A stretch of 64,000 nucleotides of DNA, from positions 55,147 to 119,146 of the forward strand of contig NW_006768833.1 of the NCBI RefSeq assembly GCF_000204055.1, written 5' to 3'. The notes below the pieces were generated by a model. The model was not told the DNA's origin. It searched no databases and saw nothing but the letters and a program-made list of their open reading frames with translations. Positions 1 to 11,330 of this stretch are shown here, piece by piece; the first letter of the stretch is position 1; every line of letters starts with the position of its first letter. The DNA comes from Melampsora larici-populina 98AG31 (taxonomy: Eukaryota > Basidiomycota > Pucciniomycetes > Pucciniales > Melampsoraceae). Made by a program: the position numbers and the translations under genes.

Positions 1-3000
1 AAACCATCATCACCGTATTCCAAGATCCCTCAATCCCACCTTCAGCTCGTGCCGATCTGAAGAATGAATTAGCCAAACAAGGCATCCGCAAATCTACAGT
101 CGACACAATCTTACCCAAAATCTTCGAGTCGCAAAATTTGACGACGACTGAAAATACAATCTCGAGAGCAGGATCTCTTAGTCCTCCTCGGGCTTCTTCT
201 AGTGGAATCAAGACTGCAGACGAAAGGGCTTCAATCGCCACAATGACATCATCTACTTTACCACCTTTAGGCGTTCCAACGAGCTCTGTAACAGATGTTG
301 GACAATCTAGTGGTACAATTCAAGCAGTTTACATCGCCTCCTCTCGCGAAATGGAATCAGAGTTTACAAAGATGTTACCTCCATGGGAAGGTAAAGAAAC
401 AGAACACAATTGGCAAATTCGAGAAGCTAATGTGAACCGACTACGAGGGATGATCAAATCGAATGCACATCTTCAATACACTCTAGACTTTGTTTCCGGT
501 TTAAAATCAATTTCAGATGGTTTATTGAAATCATTAGCCAGTCTACGTACCACTTCAGCTGTGGGTGCTTGTACTTTTTTACAAGAAGCCTCAACTTTAG
601 GAAGCCACTTTGATTCACTTTTAGATCTTTTTCTTCCACCACTCTTACGGATGGCAGCTCAAACGAAAAAGCTTGTGTTTTCAGCTTCTCAAAATGCAGC
701 CACCTCTCTTATTCAATCTACTTCATATAATACTCGTACTTTACAATTTCTTTTTACAAGTGTGAATGAAAAGACAGTACAAGCACGTACAGCTGGGATC
801 AGTAGACTTCAAGGATTCATTGAAGTTCATGGTCAAAGTTCAAAAGGTCAAATCGAATCAGGAGGAGGATTAGCTTTGATTGATAAGTCACTTAAGAAAA
901 CCTTGGCCGATCCAAGTCCGATCGTACGTCAAACGGCTAGAGAAGTCTATTGGATTTGTTCAAGTCTTTGGCCAAGTATGACAGAAGCTTTGATGGAAAC
1001 GCTTGATGGACCTACTCGAAAACAATTAGAAAAAGCTTCAAATGGATTACTCTCTTCGACTTCTACATCAAAACCATCAAGTGTACCTGCACCACGTGTC
1101 TCAGTTCGATCGATGATCAAGTCTACTAGATCTGTTCGTACCACCAGTGGACCCATCTCGGTTGGACCGATTGAAAGATCTACAGCTAATAATACTCCAC
1201 GAAAAAGTGATTCTTTGATCAATACACCACCACTCACTCGAACCCAATCACATCTCGCCAAATCACAGGGACATCATCCTAAATCACCTGATTTTTTACA
1301 TTCCAAATTCACTTCCAGTAACACTCTCACTGGTATCTCTCAAGTCACACCACCACGTCAAGCACCTCTTAATCGATCTACTCGTATTCCTCATCCTGTA
1401 CCACCTCCAGTTTCTAGTTCTACATCAGTATCACCCCTACGAAAGTCAGTATCAGTGAGATCACATACAAGTCATCAAATGTCAAGCAAACCGATTCAAT
1501 CCCATAAGATTCGAGCATTAAGTCGACAACCATCTTGTTCATCTGATCCAGCACTACCTTCACGTCCGTTTCGAGGTAGGAATAAAGAAGATGAAAACGA
1601 ACGAGTTGGACATTCAAAGAAACGAGCCAACTTGATGCAAATGGAAGAAGGAATAGTAGAAGATGCGATGAAAGCACAAGCTGAACAAGCTGAATCAGCA
1701 GCTCATAGGTTATTAGAATTAACGGAAGATGAATTAATAGAAAGTGAACCTTTGGTACCATTAGGACCAGGAGGAGTGTTGATATCGACATCTAAAGAAA
1801 GAAGATCGAATCCAAAGATGAAAACATCTATCGGTTTAGTTGGAACTCGAAATGAAGAATTAGTTGGATTGAGAGAGATGAATTTGGCTAAATTGAGTAA
1901 AGTGAATAAGTTGGAAGATGTAACGATTTGGAAACAGATGTTTGAAAACTCACCGGCTCATCTTCATCAGAATCATCAAACTCATCATTTAGTGGCTGAT
2001 CTAAGGAATCGAATGAGAGATTCTTGGTGGCATCGTCAAGCTGAATGTAAGTGATTTTTTTTCTAGGTTGGTTGGTTTAGATTTGAATATATCAAGTATT
2101 GATTCTTTTTTTTGGATTTTAGTGACGATGTGTGGAGCTGTAAGTGGATTATCAAGAGAAGAAATTAAAAAACTTGTAAAAGAATTGGGTGATCTTGAAT
2201 ACGATTTCAAAGCAGAAGATTATATTAACTTATCACAAGCTTGTGTTGATCATGGGTTTAAAGTGAATTCAGAACTATCAAGCTTTCAAACTCAAGAAGA
2301 ACAAGAGTTTTGGGTTCGAGAGAAATTGTTTGATGGTTTATTTGATGGTTTAAGAGATCGATTACGTCAAAATGTAAGCAAGAGTGTGTCTCTTTTTTTT
2401 TAACTTTTTCTTCTTTTCAAAAGGTTTCTTACTAAAGCTTTCTTTGATGAGGAGATTATAAAGAATTTAGAATCCACTCGTGATCATCAATTGATCTTAT
2501 TAAGAGCTATGATCTTATATGAATCACATTTAATGGTAGGAAAAGAAACCGAACTTTGTACGATCTTATTAGAAACCGTTCGATCAGCACCATCAAGTGT
2601 AAGTCGTATATAAAACTAAACCAAAAGAAGAATCTAATTGAAAGTTGATGTTTTTTGACTTTTTTTGGGGGGGCTGGGGGGATTTGTAGGTTATGATTGC
2701 ATGTGAAGCGATTGGATTAATGTGGGTAGAACAAACTGAACCGGTTTATGGATTAAGTTGTTTAAGAAGTGCAGTTGAGATGATGAAAGAAGAAGAAGTC
2801 GAAGAAGCAGAAGAGATCCAAAAGAATTTATCCATCAGATTAGCTGTGATTTGTGTAGGTGAATATTTTGGTAGATTACCTATGGAGATTATTGTTGAAG
2901 CTTTACCTAAAGCTAAAGAATTGATTAAAGAAGTTGAGTTCCGAAAAACATCAAAAAAAGAAAAAAAATGTTAACTGATTTGGCAAAAAAAAAGATTCAT

Positions 3001-3222
3001 ACTAAAAAGATTGTGATTGTCTTTTTTTGGTTTTTTTGAAACACTTAGGGATTAATGAGTCAAGATCCAGAAACAAGAATGACATCAGTGATGAGTTTAG
3101 TGATTGCTAATTCGATACTTAAAGATGAAAAGTTAATTATGAAGATCTTGGATCCTTTAAGTAAAAGTCAAGAAGCTCTTTTGACTTATTATCTTACTCC
3201 TGATCAAATTAAACCTTTGTAG
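1..3222 (+). CDS. STU1: CLASP/Stu1-family microtubule-associated protein, 5' end missing
   Basis: Microtubule plus-end binding protein of the CLASP family, which stabilises spindle and cytoplasmic microtubules. The reading frame is already open at the window edge (first full codon at base 3), so the N-terminus lies upstream. Inferred exons: 3-2046, 2123-2373, 2452-2598, 2690-2932 and 3049-3222, giving about 952 residues in the window. The first 40 residues match the end of the first CLASP TOG repeat. A second helical TOG/CLASP_N region follows at roughly residues 125-320 (WEGKETEHNW start). After it comes a Ser/Pro/Arg-rich basic linker of the microtubule-binding type, then a helical C-terminal region. 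Intron 2374-2451 is placed using a TACTAA branch site at 2430; the fourth donor (GTTGAG at 2933) is unusual and less certain. The gene converges on the SmF gene. Confidence 0.82.
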
Positions 3223-4282
3223 GATTTAGGAAAGGAAAGGAAAGGAAAGAAAAAACAAGAAAAAACTTTCTATAAACATCTTAAACTCCATTAGTATGGG
3301 TCTTTTTTTCTTTTGTGTTTTCAGATTGGTTGGGGTTTTTTGCTCGAATTAGTTTGCGGGTTTTTGTTTTTTTGTGTTTGATTATTTACATTTTATAGAT
3401 TAGAAAGGATTCATATAGTGTTTGTGTGTGTGTTTGTTAAAAAGTTTTAAATACAAATCAAATATTTAATCAATCTTATTTTCTCTCTCTCACTTTTTTG
3501 CAATCAAGTTTTCTTTTTTACAATAGCATTGACTTTTGATGATGATGATAGTTTTTTTTTTTTTTCTTTGTCTTTTTTTTTCTTTTGGTAAATCAATTCA
3601 CATGGTTGGTTTCATGGTTTCATGATACCAATTTTTAAGTTCAAAGGTTTAACTATGATAAAATTTATTTGAAGTCATTCATTGTAAAGGTTTTCTTAAT
3701 GGTTTGAATAAATGGTCAAAAAGTTCAAAACTTTAAAAACAAACTCAGGATTGAGATGAATTGTATGGTACTTGAAGAATTGGTGTAAGCTTGATTGGTC
3801 TATGTACACTTAATTGGCTAAATCCAAAGTGTGATTACTTTTGATCCTAGATTGGAAAATCAGGTTTTGAAATAAGAGATTCTGGAGCTGTTACTCTTTG
3901 AGATTTTTGAATGAATTTTTGGAAATCTTTGGAACTGGAATCATCTTTTGGCGTCATCATCATGAGTAAGATTTGAATTTTATATTTATAAGTCAAGTGA
4001 TAGAATTGATTTTTCATTTCATCTCATCTAGGTATGAGAAAAAAACATCATTACAACATCCTGATTGAGATCACTTCTTTTGAAGATCAGTTTGATCTTT
4101 TAAGATCTTTGGGAAAACTCTTTTTTGGAAAGTTGGTCTCTTCCTTTAAAAAAAATTGGTTTAAGAAAACATAGATTGTGTAAAATTGGTAAGACAAGAT
4201 TCGAAAAGGTTTATTGATCAATCAATTTTTTTTCCATGGTTTAGTTTTGTTTGGCATTGTATTGTTTTTCTTATCATTTGAT
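3223..4282. other. Convergent intergenic region, no gene seen
   Basis: AT-rich spacer between the 3' ends of the CLASP gene and the SmF gene, with poly-T tracts near 3300-3590. No coding frame with recognisable similarity was found. It probably holds the two 3' untranslated regions. Confidence 0.6.
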
Positions 4283-4942
4283 TTAATCTGATAAAGCTCG
4301 AATCTAATGATCAAAAAACGTAAGAAAAAAAAAGCAAGATTGAGTTTAAAAAGATAAAGAAACACGTAAACTCTAGAAAGGACTTACGTATAGAACATTA
4401 TTACAACTGAAATTTAGGATCAAGTGAAATCAAAGTAAAATCAGTATATGATTTAAAATAACAAATCAAGCAGAAAAAAACGATTTACCGTATAAACACT
4501 TCACCTAATGAACCGACCGATTGACCATTTTGATATTCTTCTGTATTAGCCAACTGTGCAAAACATCAAAAACCAAAATCAGAAAGCGAAATCAAAAAAA
4601 CGGTTCAATTTAAAAACTAAAAAGAAAAATAAAACTAACTTGTAAGTTCATATAAGAATCCATAGAAACCAAATAACCTTTGTACTCCATACCCCATTTT
4701 AATCTAACCATACATTCTTTACCTGTTAAGTCTTGTAAGAATGGCTAAGATTGGTGCAAAGAGATAAGAGAAGGATTGGATCAGTTTTGTGCCGAGGGGA
4801 GTTGATGGGTTTGGATCGATTAAGGGTGAACTTTACTTTTGGGTTGATGGGTTGGACCTGAGGTTTTTTGAGAAAGAGAAGGTGTGAGTTAGTTAGATTG
4901 TGGTGAGTGTGATGATGGAGTGTTGAGGTTGCTTACTGTCAT
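4283..4942 (-). CDS. SMX3: Small nuclear ribonucleoprotein F (SmF), six short exons
   Basis: Core Sm-ring protein of spliceosomal U snRNPs (U1, U2, U4, U5). On the minus strand the exons are 4942-4940 plus 4939-4937 (six coding bases, M-T), 4857-4837, 4744-4640, 4553-4489, 4406-4388 and 4303-4283. All joins are in phase and use GT-AG introns. The product is 78 residues, close to the 86 of human SmF. Sm motif 1 is visible as [20 protein letters not shown] and then [16 protein letters not shown]. Sm motif 2 is visible as GEVFIRCNNVLYIR. The family's usual acidic tail is shortened to ALSD. No exon exceeds 105 nt, so the gene is invisible to ORF length filters. It starts 247 bp from the divergent methyltransferase gene. 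Confidence 0.93.
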
Positions 4943-5189
4943 GATGAGTGATGAAGAGTGGTGAGGTGTGTTTGAAGTTTAAAGTCGATCAATTTGAATT
5001 TGAAGTTGAAATTAGAATGACCAAGGTAAAGTCTAAGAGGTTGGTTAAATTTTAAGTGTTTAGTTAAGTACTGTTACTTCCACATCTTGTACTTAGAACT
5101 TGAAGGTGGTTTTTCCATCTCTGATTGGTTTGATCGATCGAGAACCCAACCCACTCGACTGTTTTCTTGGTTCTGATTTGATCGCTAAG
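4943..5189. promoter_or_regulatory. Putative bidirectional promoter between SmF and MTS1 genes
   Basis: The 247-bp gap separates the start codons of two divergently transcribed genes, so it must contain both core promoters unless untranslated exons lie elsewhere. No TATA box or known activator site is evident. The assignment rests on gene layout only. Confidence 0.5.
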
Positions 5190-6897
5190 ATGGTTCTCAC
5201 TCAATATAAAGCTATCAAAAATGCTGTGATCCCATTCGAAGGTAACCAACTCTCATCCTATCCTATCATCCTATCATTAACACTCACACTTTGACTTTAA
5301 CTTTTTTCAAACAGCTCACGGTAGATTCTCAAACCTAGAACTATTCCTAGCTTTCATCCTAGGTCCATACCTCATAGGAAAATACCTAATCCCATTCATC
5401 ACACCTACACTTTTTTCATATTTACATTTCTTTTTGATCGTCTTTATTGGTCCTCCAATCATTATTGGTTATTGGACTTTAAATTCAATCTTTGGTCAAA
5501 CTAAAGATCATGTATCGGTTTTACCTAATAAAGCTTTAGATGAATATTTTGTTATTAAAGACGTCGGGTTGTCTCAGAGGTTTGGGACCGGTAAGGATGC
5601 TCAGAAGAAAAAGATTCCGATGCAGGTTTGGCATGATGCTTATTTTGATGGGAAAATCGAATTAAAAGGTTCGTTTGTTTGTTTTTCTTGTATTGTTTAG
5701 GATTTGAAAGTTGAGATTTCTTTGGTTTTGAAATAGGTGATATGTTAGATACACTTGAATATCGACATGATTGGGCATCGTTTCAAATGACACCAGAATT
5801 ATTTAAATATGTATTAACTCGATTGATACCTGAAGTGATTTTACATACCACATCACAAGATGAAGAACAAGTAAGAGATCATTATGATCGAGGAGATGAT
5901 TTTTATCGATTTTTCTTAGGACCTAGAATGGTATACACATCAGGAATAATCTCGAACCCAGAAATCGAAGAAAGTTTAGAAGAACTACAAGATAATAAGA
6001 TGAGATTAGTTTGTAAGAAATTAGGATTAAAAGAATCGGATCATTTATTAGATATTGGATGTGGTTGGGGAACACTGGCTGGGTTTGCTGCCAAGAATTA
6101 TGGTTGTGAAGTTACTGGAATCACTTTAGGTAAAAATCCAACTAAGTTTGGTAATCAAAGGTTATTAGCCAATGGAATTTCAAAAGAAAAAGGTAGAATA
6201 ATTTGTCAAGATGTTCGAGATATATCGGTTGAACCTATGGGTAGGTTTAATAAGATTGTTAGTTTAGAAATGGCAGAACATGTTGGAATTCGAAAGTATT
6301 TAGATTTTTTGAAATTGGTTTATAAGCTTTTATCGGATGATGGAGTCTTTGTTTTTCAAGTAGCAGGAATTCGAACTAATTGGCAATATGAAGATTTGAT
6401 TTGGGGTTTGTTTATGAATAAATATGTCTTTCCTGGTGCAGATGCTTCATTACCATTAGGTTGGGTGATTAGTAAATTAGAACAAGCTGGATTTGAGATT
6501 AGATCAGTAGATGTTTTGGGTGTACATTATTCGGCTACGATTTGGAGATGGTATAAGAATTGGATGTCGAATAAGGATGAGATTGTGGAAAAGTATGGGG
6601 ATCGTTGGTTTAGGGTTTGGGAATTCTTTTTGGCTTATTCGGTAAGTGATTTTTGAAAAAAAGAAATTTCTCATCTTTTTTTTTTGATTTTGATTTTGAA
6701 TGAATTTTTGAATATAATAGGTGATTACTCCTCGTCAAGGAAGTGTATCAGTCTTTCAAATCACATGTCATAAGAATCTTAATAAATTTGATAGAGTAGC
6801 TGGAATTAAAGATCATACTTCATTATATCCGATCATGAAGGAAGATATGAGTGATGAAAAGATGAAAACTTCGGATGTGATTTGTCAAGAAATTTAA
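5190..6897 (+). CDS. MTS1: Sphingolipid C9-methyltransferase
   Basis: SAM-dependent enzyme that adds the C9 methyl branch to the sphingoid base of fungal glucosylceramides; it is a membrane-associated member of the cyclopropane-fatty-acid-synthase superfamily. Inferred exons: 5190-5241, 5315-5668, 5737-6641 and 6721-6897, all in phase. Two hydrophobic segments lie near the N-terminus (ELFLAFILGPYLIGKYLIPF and FFLIVFIGPPIIIGYW). Family signatures include EYRHDWASF, EEQVRDHYDRGDDFY, the SAM motif LLDIGCGWGTLAGFAAK, SLEMAEHVGIRKY, FMNKYVFPGADASLPLGWV and HYSATIWRWYKNW. The ATG at 5190 gives MVLTQYKAIKNAV, matching the family N-terminus. An in-frame upstream extension exists, but without an obvious ATG. 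Length of about 495 residues is typical. Confidence 0.93.
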
Positions 6898-8281
6898 AAA
6901 GGAAAATCAAAGTTTTGAAAGAGAAAAAAATGATTAGGAATGGAAAAAGTAACTCGGGACTTGAGAAAGGTTTTTCTTTTTATGAAAGTTGGGTCGGGAT
7001 GGGTTTGGAAAAGGGGTTTTGGCAAAGGTTTTTAGAAAAAGAAAGGTTTGAAGAATTAGAAATATAAGATGGTTGTGAGAAAGATGAAAAATAGATGATA
7101 TTTAGCAGAAAAAAAATGGAATTCTCGGATTCTCAAAAAGTCGATATTTTATATATAATTTCATATCCCCAAAGAAAACATAAACTAACGTAAACCAAAA
7201 AAAATCTAGTAGAAGTAGTAGATAGTATAACCCTTTTGCTTATCTTATCTGTGTGTGTTTCTGTGTGGTTCTTTAACGAAGTTTCTTGATGAATTGAATT
7301 GAAAGAAATCGATTTGAAACGACAAGAGAATAATTAAAGATGATGATGAATTCTGATAAACTTTAAATTTGATCGAAAGGTTTCTTTTCTTTTTTGAGTT
7401 GAGAAAAATCTGTTTCAAGGTTTCTTGAGGAGATTGGAGCAAAGTAAAAGCTTTGGTTAAGGATTTAAAGTGAAGGAATTTGTCAGAAGCCACTGGCACT
7501 AGACTCAGAGCAAAAAAAGTAGTTAGTGGTAGTCCTGAATACTAAACTGAATTTGAAATTCCTTCCTTATTTCTTATTTTTCACTAGACCTACTCATCTG
7601 GACTCTAGAGTCTATGTTCATTTCATGACTTGAGACTAACAACCTTGAGGGGGCTGGATAAAGATGAGCCTATGATGAAAAAAAGCAGGTCTGGTTGCAA
7701 GGCCGCCTGTGAAGGTCTCATGAGACTTATAACCAAACTTCAATAGAGATTTGACACAGCATACACATCTTTTGACTTTATACTCATACAATGGAAAGAT
7801 AGATTGAAAATCATCAACAAAAGACAATTGATTGAGATTTACCACAATAGATTAGGGTTTCAATCAGATGACATGATTAAGGTTGGTTTATCTTAAAGAT
7901 TTCACATGAGTACAATACATTGGGTGACTTTGATGAAGGTTTCTTTTTGGATTTCAAAAACTCCTGACATACTTTGTAGGGGCTCTGATTGATTGGAAAC
8001 TTCATCATTTGTCCTGTCTACCATGATTTGGGGTTTGGAGGCTTGGTTATGGGGGTTGTTTGTTTACTTGGGTTGATACGCATGTGATTTCTTGGCTGGA
8101 TTATGGGAGATGAAGTTTTTATGGGATGGTCTGGATGAGTTTTTTTAAAAATGAAAAACAAAACAATTGAGTTTTTAAAAAAAGTGAAAAGTAGAAAGAA
8201 TTTTGTAAGGAAAACATGTTTATTGATGAGTTCTTTGAGTAAATATAAGAATTGTGTTTATGATCTTGATCTTGTCTGATC
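6898..8281. other. Intergenic region, no gene seen
   Basis: The 3' flank of the methyltransferase gene followed by AT-rich spacer. Small open frames on both strands lack similarity, exon structure or codon bias. Ends at the TTA target site of the nested transposon complex. Confidence 0.55.
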
Positions 8282-8299
8282 TTAGGGCGTGTTCACTTA

Positions 8300-8444
8300 G
8301 GGCGTGTTCACTTGAGCAATTTCTGATGAGAAATCACATTCTGCAAAATTTAAAGTGTCTATTTGGTAGTGCATATTGCATTTTTGCATTAAACAATTTG
8401 CAGAATGTGATTTCTGGTCAAAATTTTCTTAAGTGAACGTGCCC
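8300..8444. mobile_element. Inner MITE of the same family, 145 bp
   Basis: Starts GGGCGTGTTCACTTGAG and ends CTTAAGTGAACGTGCCC, with the TTA duplication at 8297-8299 and 8445-8447. It lies 12 bp inside the left end of the outer copy, so it landed on a TTA within that copy's terminal repeat. Long inverted arms (AATTTCTG...AATCACATTCTGCA) are visible. No coding capacity. Confidence 0.83.
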
Positions 8445-8792
8445 TTAAGGAATTTCTGACCAGAAATCACATTCTATAAATTTTTAATGCAAAAAACATA
8501 CTCCACCTAATGCACCGACCCGGTCCGCAAAACCCGGCCTGGTACCGGGACCGGGACCGGTTCGAGCGAGTCTCGGCGAGCTTCTGAGTAGACCCGGACT
8601 AACCCGGGCCGACCCGCTCATTTGGACAGGGGGTCAATTTTTGGTCAAGAGGGGCAAAATCGGGATTCATTTCTTAACAAATCATGTATGAAAGACTATT
8701 TCGTGTCTTTGTTGTAGGCTAGGTACTTGTAACTAAACAAATCTAGGCATATAAAGGTATAGAAAAGAAAAAAATTGAACAAAATTGAGCAA

Positions 8793-11053
8793 TCAATTCG
8801 TAGTTAACACTGTATTCCAAGTCTTGAGGCAGACAAGAGCTTTGAATGTATCTGATTTGAGACCGTGGCGGCGTTTAGTGAGAATACGTCCCCCAGCTGA
8901 AAAAGTGCGTTCGGAAGGAGTGCTGCAGGCTGGAACTGAGAGGAAGATGCGAGCCATCTTAGATAGCAAGGGATAATTCCCTGCATGTTCAGTCCAATAA
9001 GCCAAGGCATCACGAGTCCCTGGCTCTCGAGGTTCAGCAAGGTAAGCAACAAGTTCTGCTTCTAAAGTTCGCTTCTTCTTAGGTGCTGATATGAATGAGC
9101 GAGGTCCATCTTCTTCAGGATTGGTGATCGGATCCATATTGCTATGATCATCATTTTCTTCTAACTCAGAGTTTGGAATGAATCGGCAACTCTCTCTTAA
9201 AAAAATCTCTCGCCATTCAGCTTGATTTGTGATTCCCGCTCGAAAGAGAGTTGTCAAAGACAGTTCTTGATCCTTGCTGCGAGGATCCAAGAGGTGAGCA
9301 CAGAGATAGACGGGTTTGAGAACGGCCTCGTTGAAGTACTTGGTCAGCTTGGTCTTCATTGGAGCAATGGCTGGTCGAATTGGATGGTTTTCTAACATTA
9401 TTAACGCCTATGAGAAGTTACAACATCGTAATCAGCACCAATTGAACATGGATCGAGATGTAAAAAGAACTTACCTTGTCAAGTTGTGACTCGAGCCACT
9501 CATAGACAGGCAAGACAGCATCTAGACTTGTGTAAGTTGACTGAGAAAGCATGTTTGTAGCTTTATCAAAGGGTTCAAGGAATCGAGTAAGGTGGGCAAT
9601 TAAATCCCACTTGGCAAGAGTGAGTTGAAACTTCATCATGTCTTGGTCTCTTGAACATTTCAAGATTATGACCTCCTTGAGAATGAGGGCTCTCTTGAGC
9701 GCATTAAGATCAGAGTTCCATCGGATTCGTGTTTCGACATTTCGGATAAGGCCAAGGGATTGTCCAAGTTCGGCTTCGACAAGCTTTTCGAAGCCTCTTT
9801 TGCGCTTGGGCGTTTTCATTATCGCGGTGATGAATCCCATGAGACGACTGAGTGCACCAGGAACATCTTGATTGAAGGCATCATCTTCAAGAATGTCTTC
9901 TATGTTGACCGAAGTGGTCTCGCCCAACTCCTTTGAAAGCACAGATAAACCAGCTCGAGCCACAAGATTTATAACATGAGCAACACAACCCAATAAGTTA
10001 GTATCTTTATGAAAATCATCAAGTTCATGAGCAATCTCTCAAGCCATCGCTCCGTTGGTGGAGGCATTGTCGGCCGTGACACAATAGACTTTTGATTCGA
10101 TGTTGAATTTTTGAAGGCATTCAATAAAGTACTTTGAAAGGTTGATACTGGTCTTTGGACCTTCAATCTCTTGCATAGCTAATATCACTTCTCGTAATTT
10201 GAACTTCTCGTCAATCCAGTGAGCGGTGATCCCAAGAATCGGAACGTTGTTTGAAGAAGACCACTCGTCACAGGTAATGTTGATAGCAAGAGCCTTCCCC
10301 AATATGTCCTGAGAAGGACACGACACACACGAAACTGAGTTTTNNNNNNNNNNNNNNNNNNNNNNNNNNNNNNNNNNNNNNNNNNNNNNNNNNNNNNNNN
10401 NNNNNNNNNNNNNNNNNNNNNNNNNNNNNNNNNNNNNNNNNNNNNNNNNNNNNNNNNNNNNNNNNNNNNNNNNNNNNNNNNNNNNNNNNNNNNNNNNNNN
10501 NNNNNNNNNNNNNNNNNNNNNNNNNNNNNNNNNNNNNNNNNNNNNTGATGATGAGAAAGCGAAAAAGTAAAGGAAACAAGGAAATAAAAAATGAGATGAA
10601 ACGAAAAGAAGTAGAAGTTCAAAAAAGGAAATAAAGAAAGGAGATGAAACGAAAAGAAGTAGAAGTTCAAAAACTGACCTTCTTAATTGCCCCCGTCTCA
10701 AGAAACAATTTGATCGCACCTTGTTGAGGTTCGGCCGTAGCAGTGATCTGGTGATAACGCTCGAGATGACGAGATAACGATTTCGTGCTCTGAGTTGGAT
10801 CAGGCGTCATCGCAGCTCCACAGATGCGATTACTACCTGGAGGTTTCGCAGCCTGGCAGACGTACTTAGCAACACCTTGCTGAGTTTTGGTCTTGAAGTA
10901 TTTCCAGACCCACGACTTCTGGTTTTTGGTGAGTTTCACTGCGTTTGATGTGCTTGGAGTTTTCGAAACAGGAGAATCAGATTGCCCTTCGGAGTCCGAA
11001 ACGACGATGGTGGAAGTAGGGCGAGGAGAGCTGCGACGGTGTTTTTGCGGCAT
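8793..11053 (-). pseudogene. hAT transposase with BED zinc finger, disrupted
   Basis: Cut-and-paste transposase. The N-terminal exon (11053-10679) has a BED-type finger with the pattern C-x(10)-C...H-x(4)-H (VCQAAKPPGSNRICGAAM, SRHLERYHQ). The catalytic core is visible as ITCDEWSSSNN, VYCVTADNAS and CVAHVINL. After an intron at about 9474-9408 comes the hAT dimerisation region with AYWTEHAGNYPLLSKMARI and STPSERTFSAGG, ending at 8793. An in-frame TGA near 10039-10041 replaces what is normally a sense codon after NGAMA; CGA to TGA would be a single C-to-T change. A run of Ns (10344-10545) hides part of the middle. Probably inactive. Confidence 0.88.
10344..10545. other. Assembly gap (run of Ns)
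   Basis: About 202 unknown bases inside the hAT transposase region. The flank 10546-10680 is a purine-rich direct repeat (GGAAATAAA..GAGATGAAACGAAAAGAAGT twice), which may explain the failed assembly. Confidence 0.97.
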
Positions 11054-11330
11054 TGCTGAGACTGTAGATCCTTGATCATCTACGTTCAATTGAATGTACT
11101 GTGATGTTGAATTGAATGAGGGGGAAAAATTTTTTCTTTCTTTTCCCCCATTCTCGCCTATGTATGGCTACCGGACCGGGTCGGCCCGGCCTGGAAGGGG
11201 GGGTGGCCCCGGTCCAGCTCAGAATCTCCGGGTTGGGTCCGGGTTGGTGCATTAACTCCACCAAACCAGCACTTTAAATTTTGCAGAATGTGATGTATCA
11301 CCAGAAATTGCTTAAGTGAACGCGCCCTTA

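Larger units (their letters stand above)
8508..11254 (-). mobile_element. hAT-superfamily DNA transposon, 2.7 kb
   Basis: Terminal inverted repeats begin TAATGCACCGACCCGG at 8508 and TAATGCACCAACCCGG (inverse) at 11254. A perfect 8-bp target duplication ACTCCACC flanks both ends (8500-8507 and 11255-11262), the hallmark length for hAT. Subterminal regions are rich in ACCCGG/CCGGGT repeats. It encodes a BED-finger hAT transposase on the minus strand, now disrupted. Inserted in the body of the outer MITE. Confidence 0.92.
8285..11327. mobile_element. Outer Harbinger-like MITE, split by two later insertions
   Basis: Termini are GGGCGTGTTCAC at 8285 and its inverse GTGAACGCGCCC ending at 11327. 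They are flanked by the 3-bp duplication TTA (8282-8284 and 11328-11330), as in PIF/Harbinger elements. Without the inserts, the left terminus continues after 8447 with AGGAATTTCTGACCAG, which pairs with the right end (CTGGTGATACATCACATTCT in inverse). The element is non-coding and short once the inner MITE and the hAT transposon are removed. Confidence 0.8.

Noticed and set aside
454..1791. Minus-strand open frames inside the CLASP gene
   Set aside because: Antisense shadows of a long coding exon with clear family similarity on the plus strand.
2374..2437. Earlier acceptors (2423 or 2437) for the second CLASP intron
   Set aside because: Both shift the reading frame; the acceptor at 2451 follows a TACTAA branch site and keeps phase.
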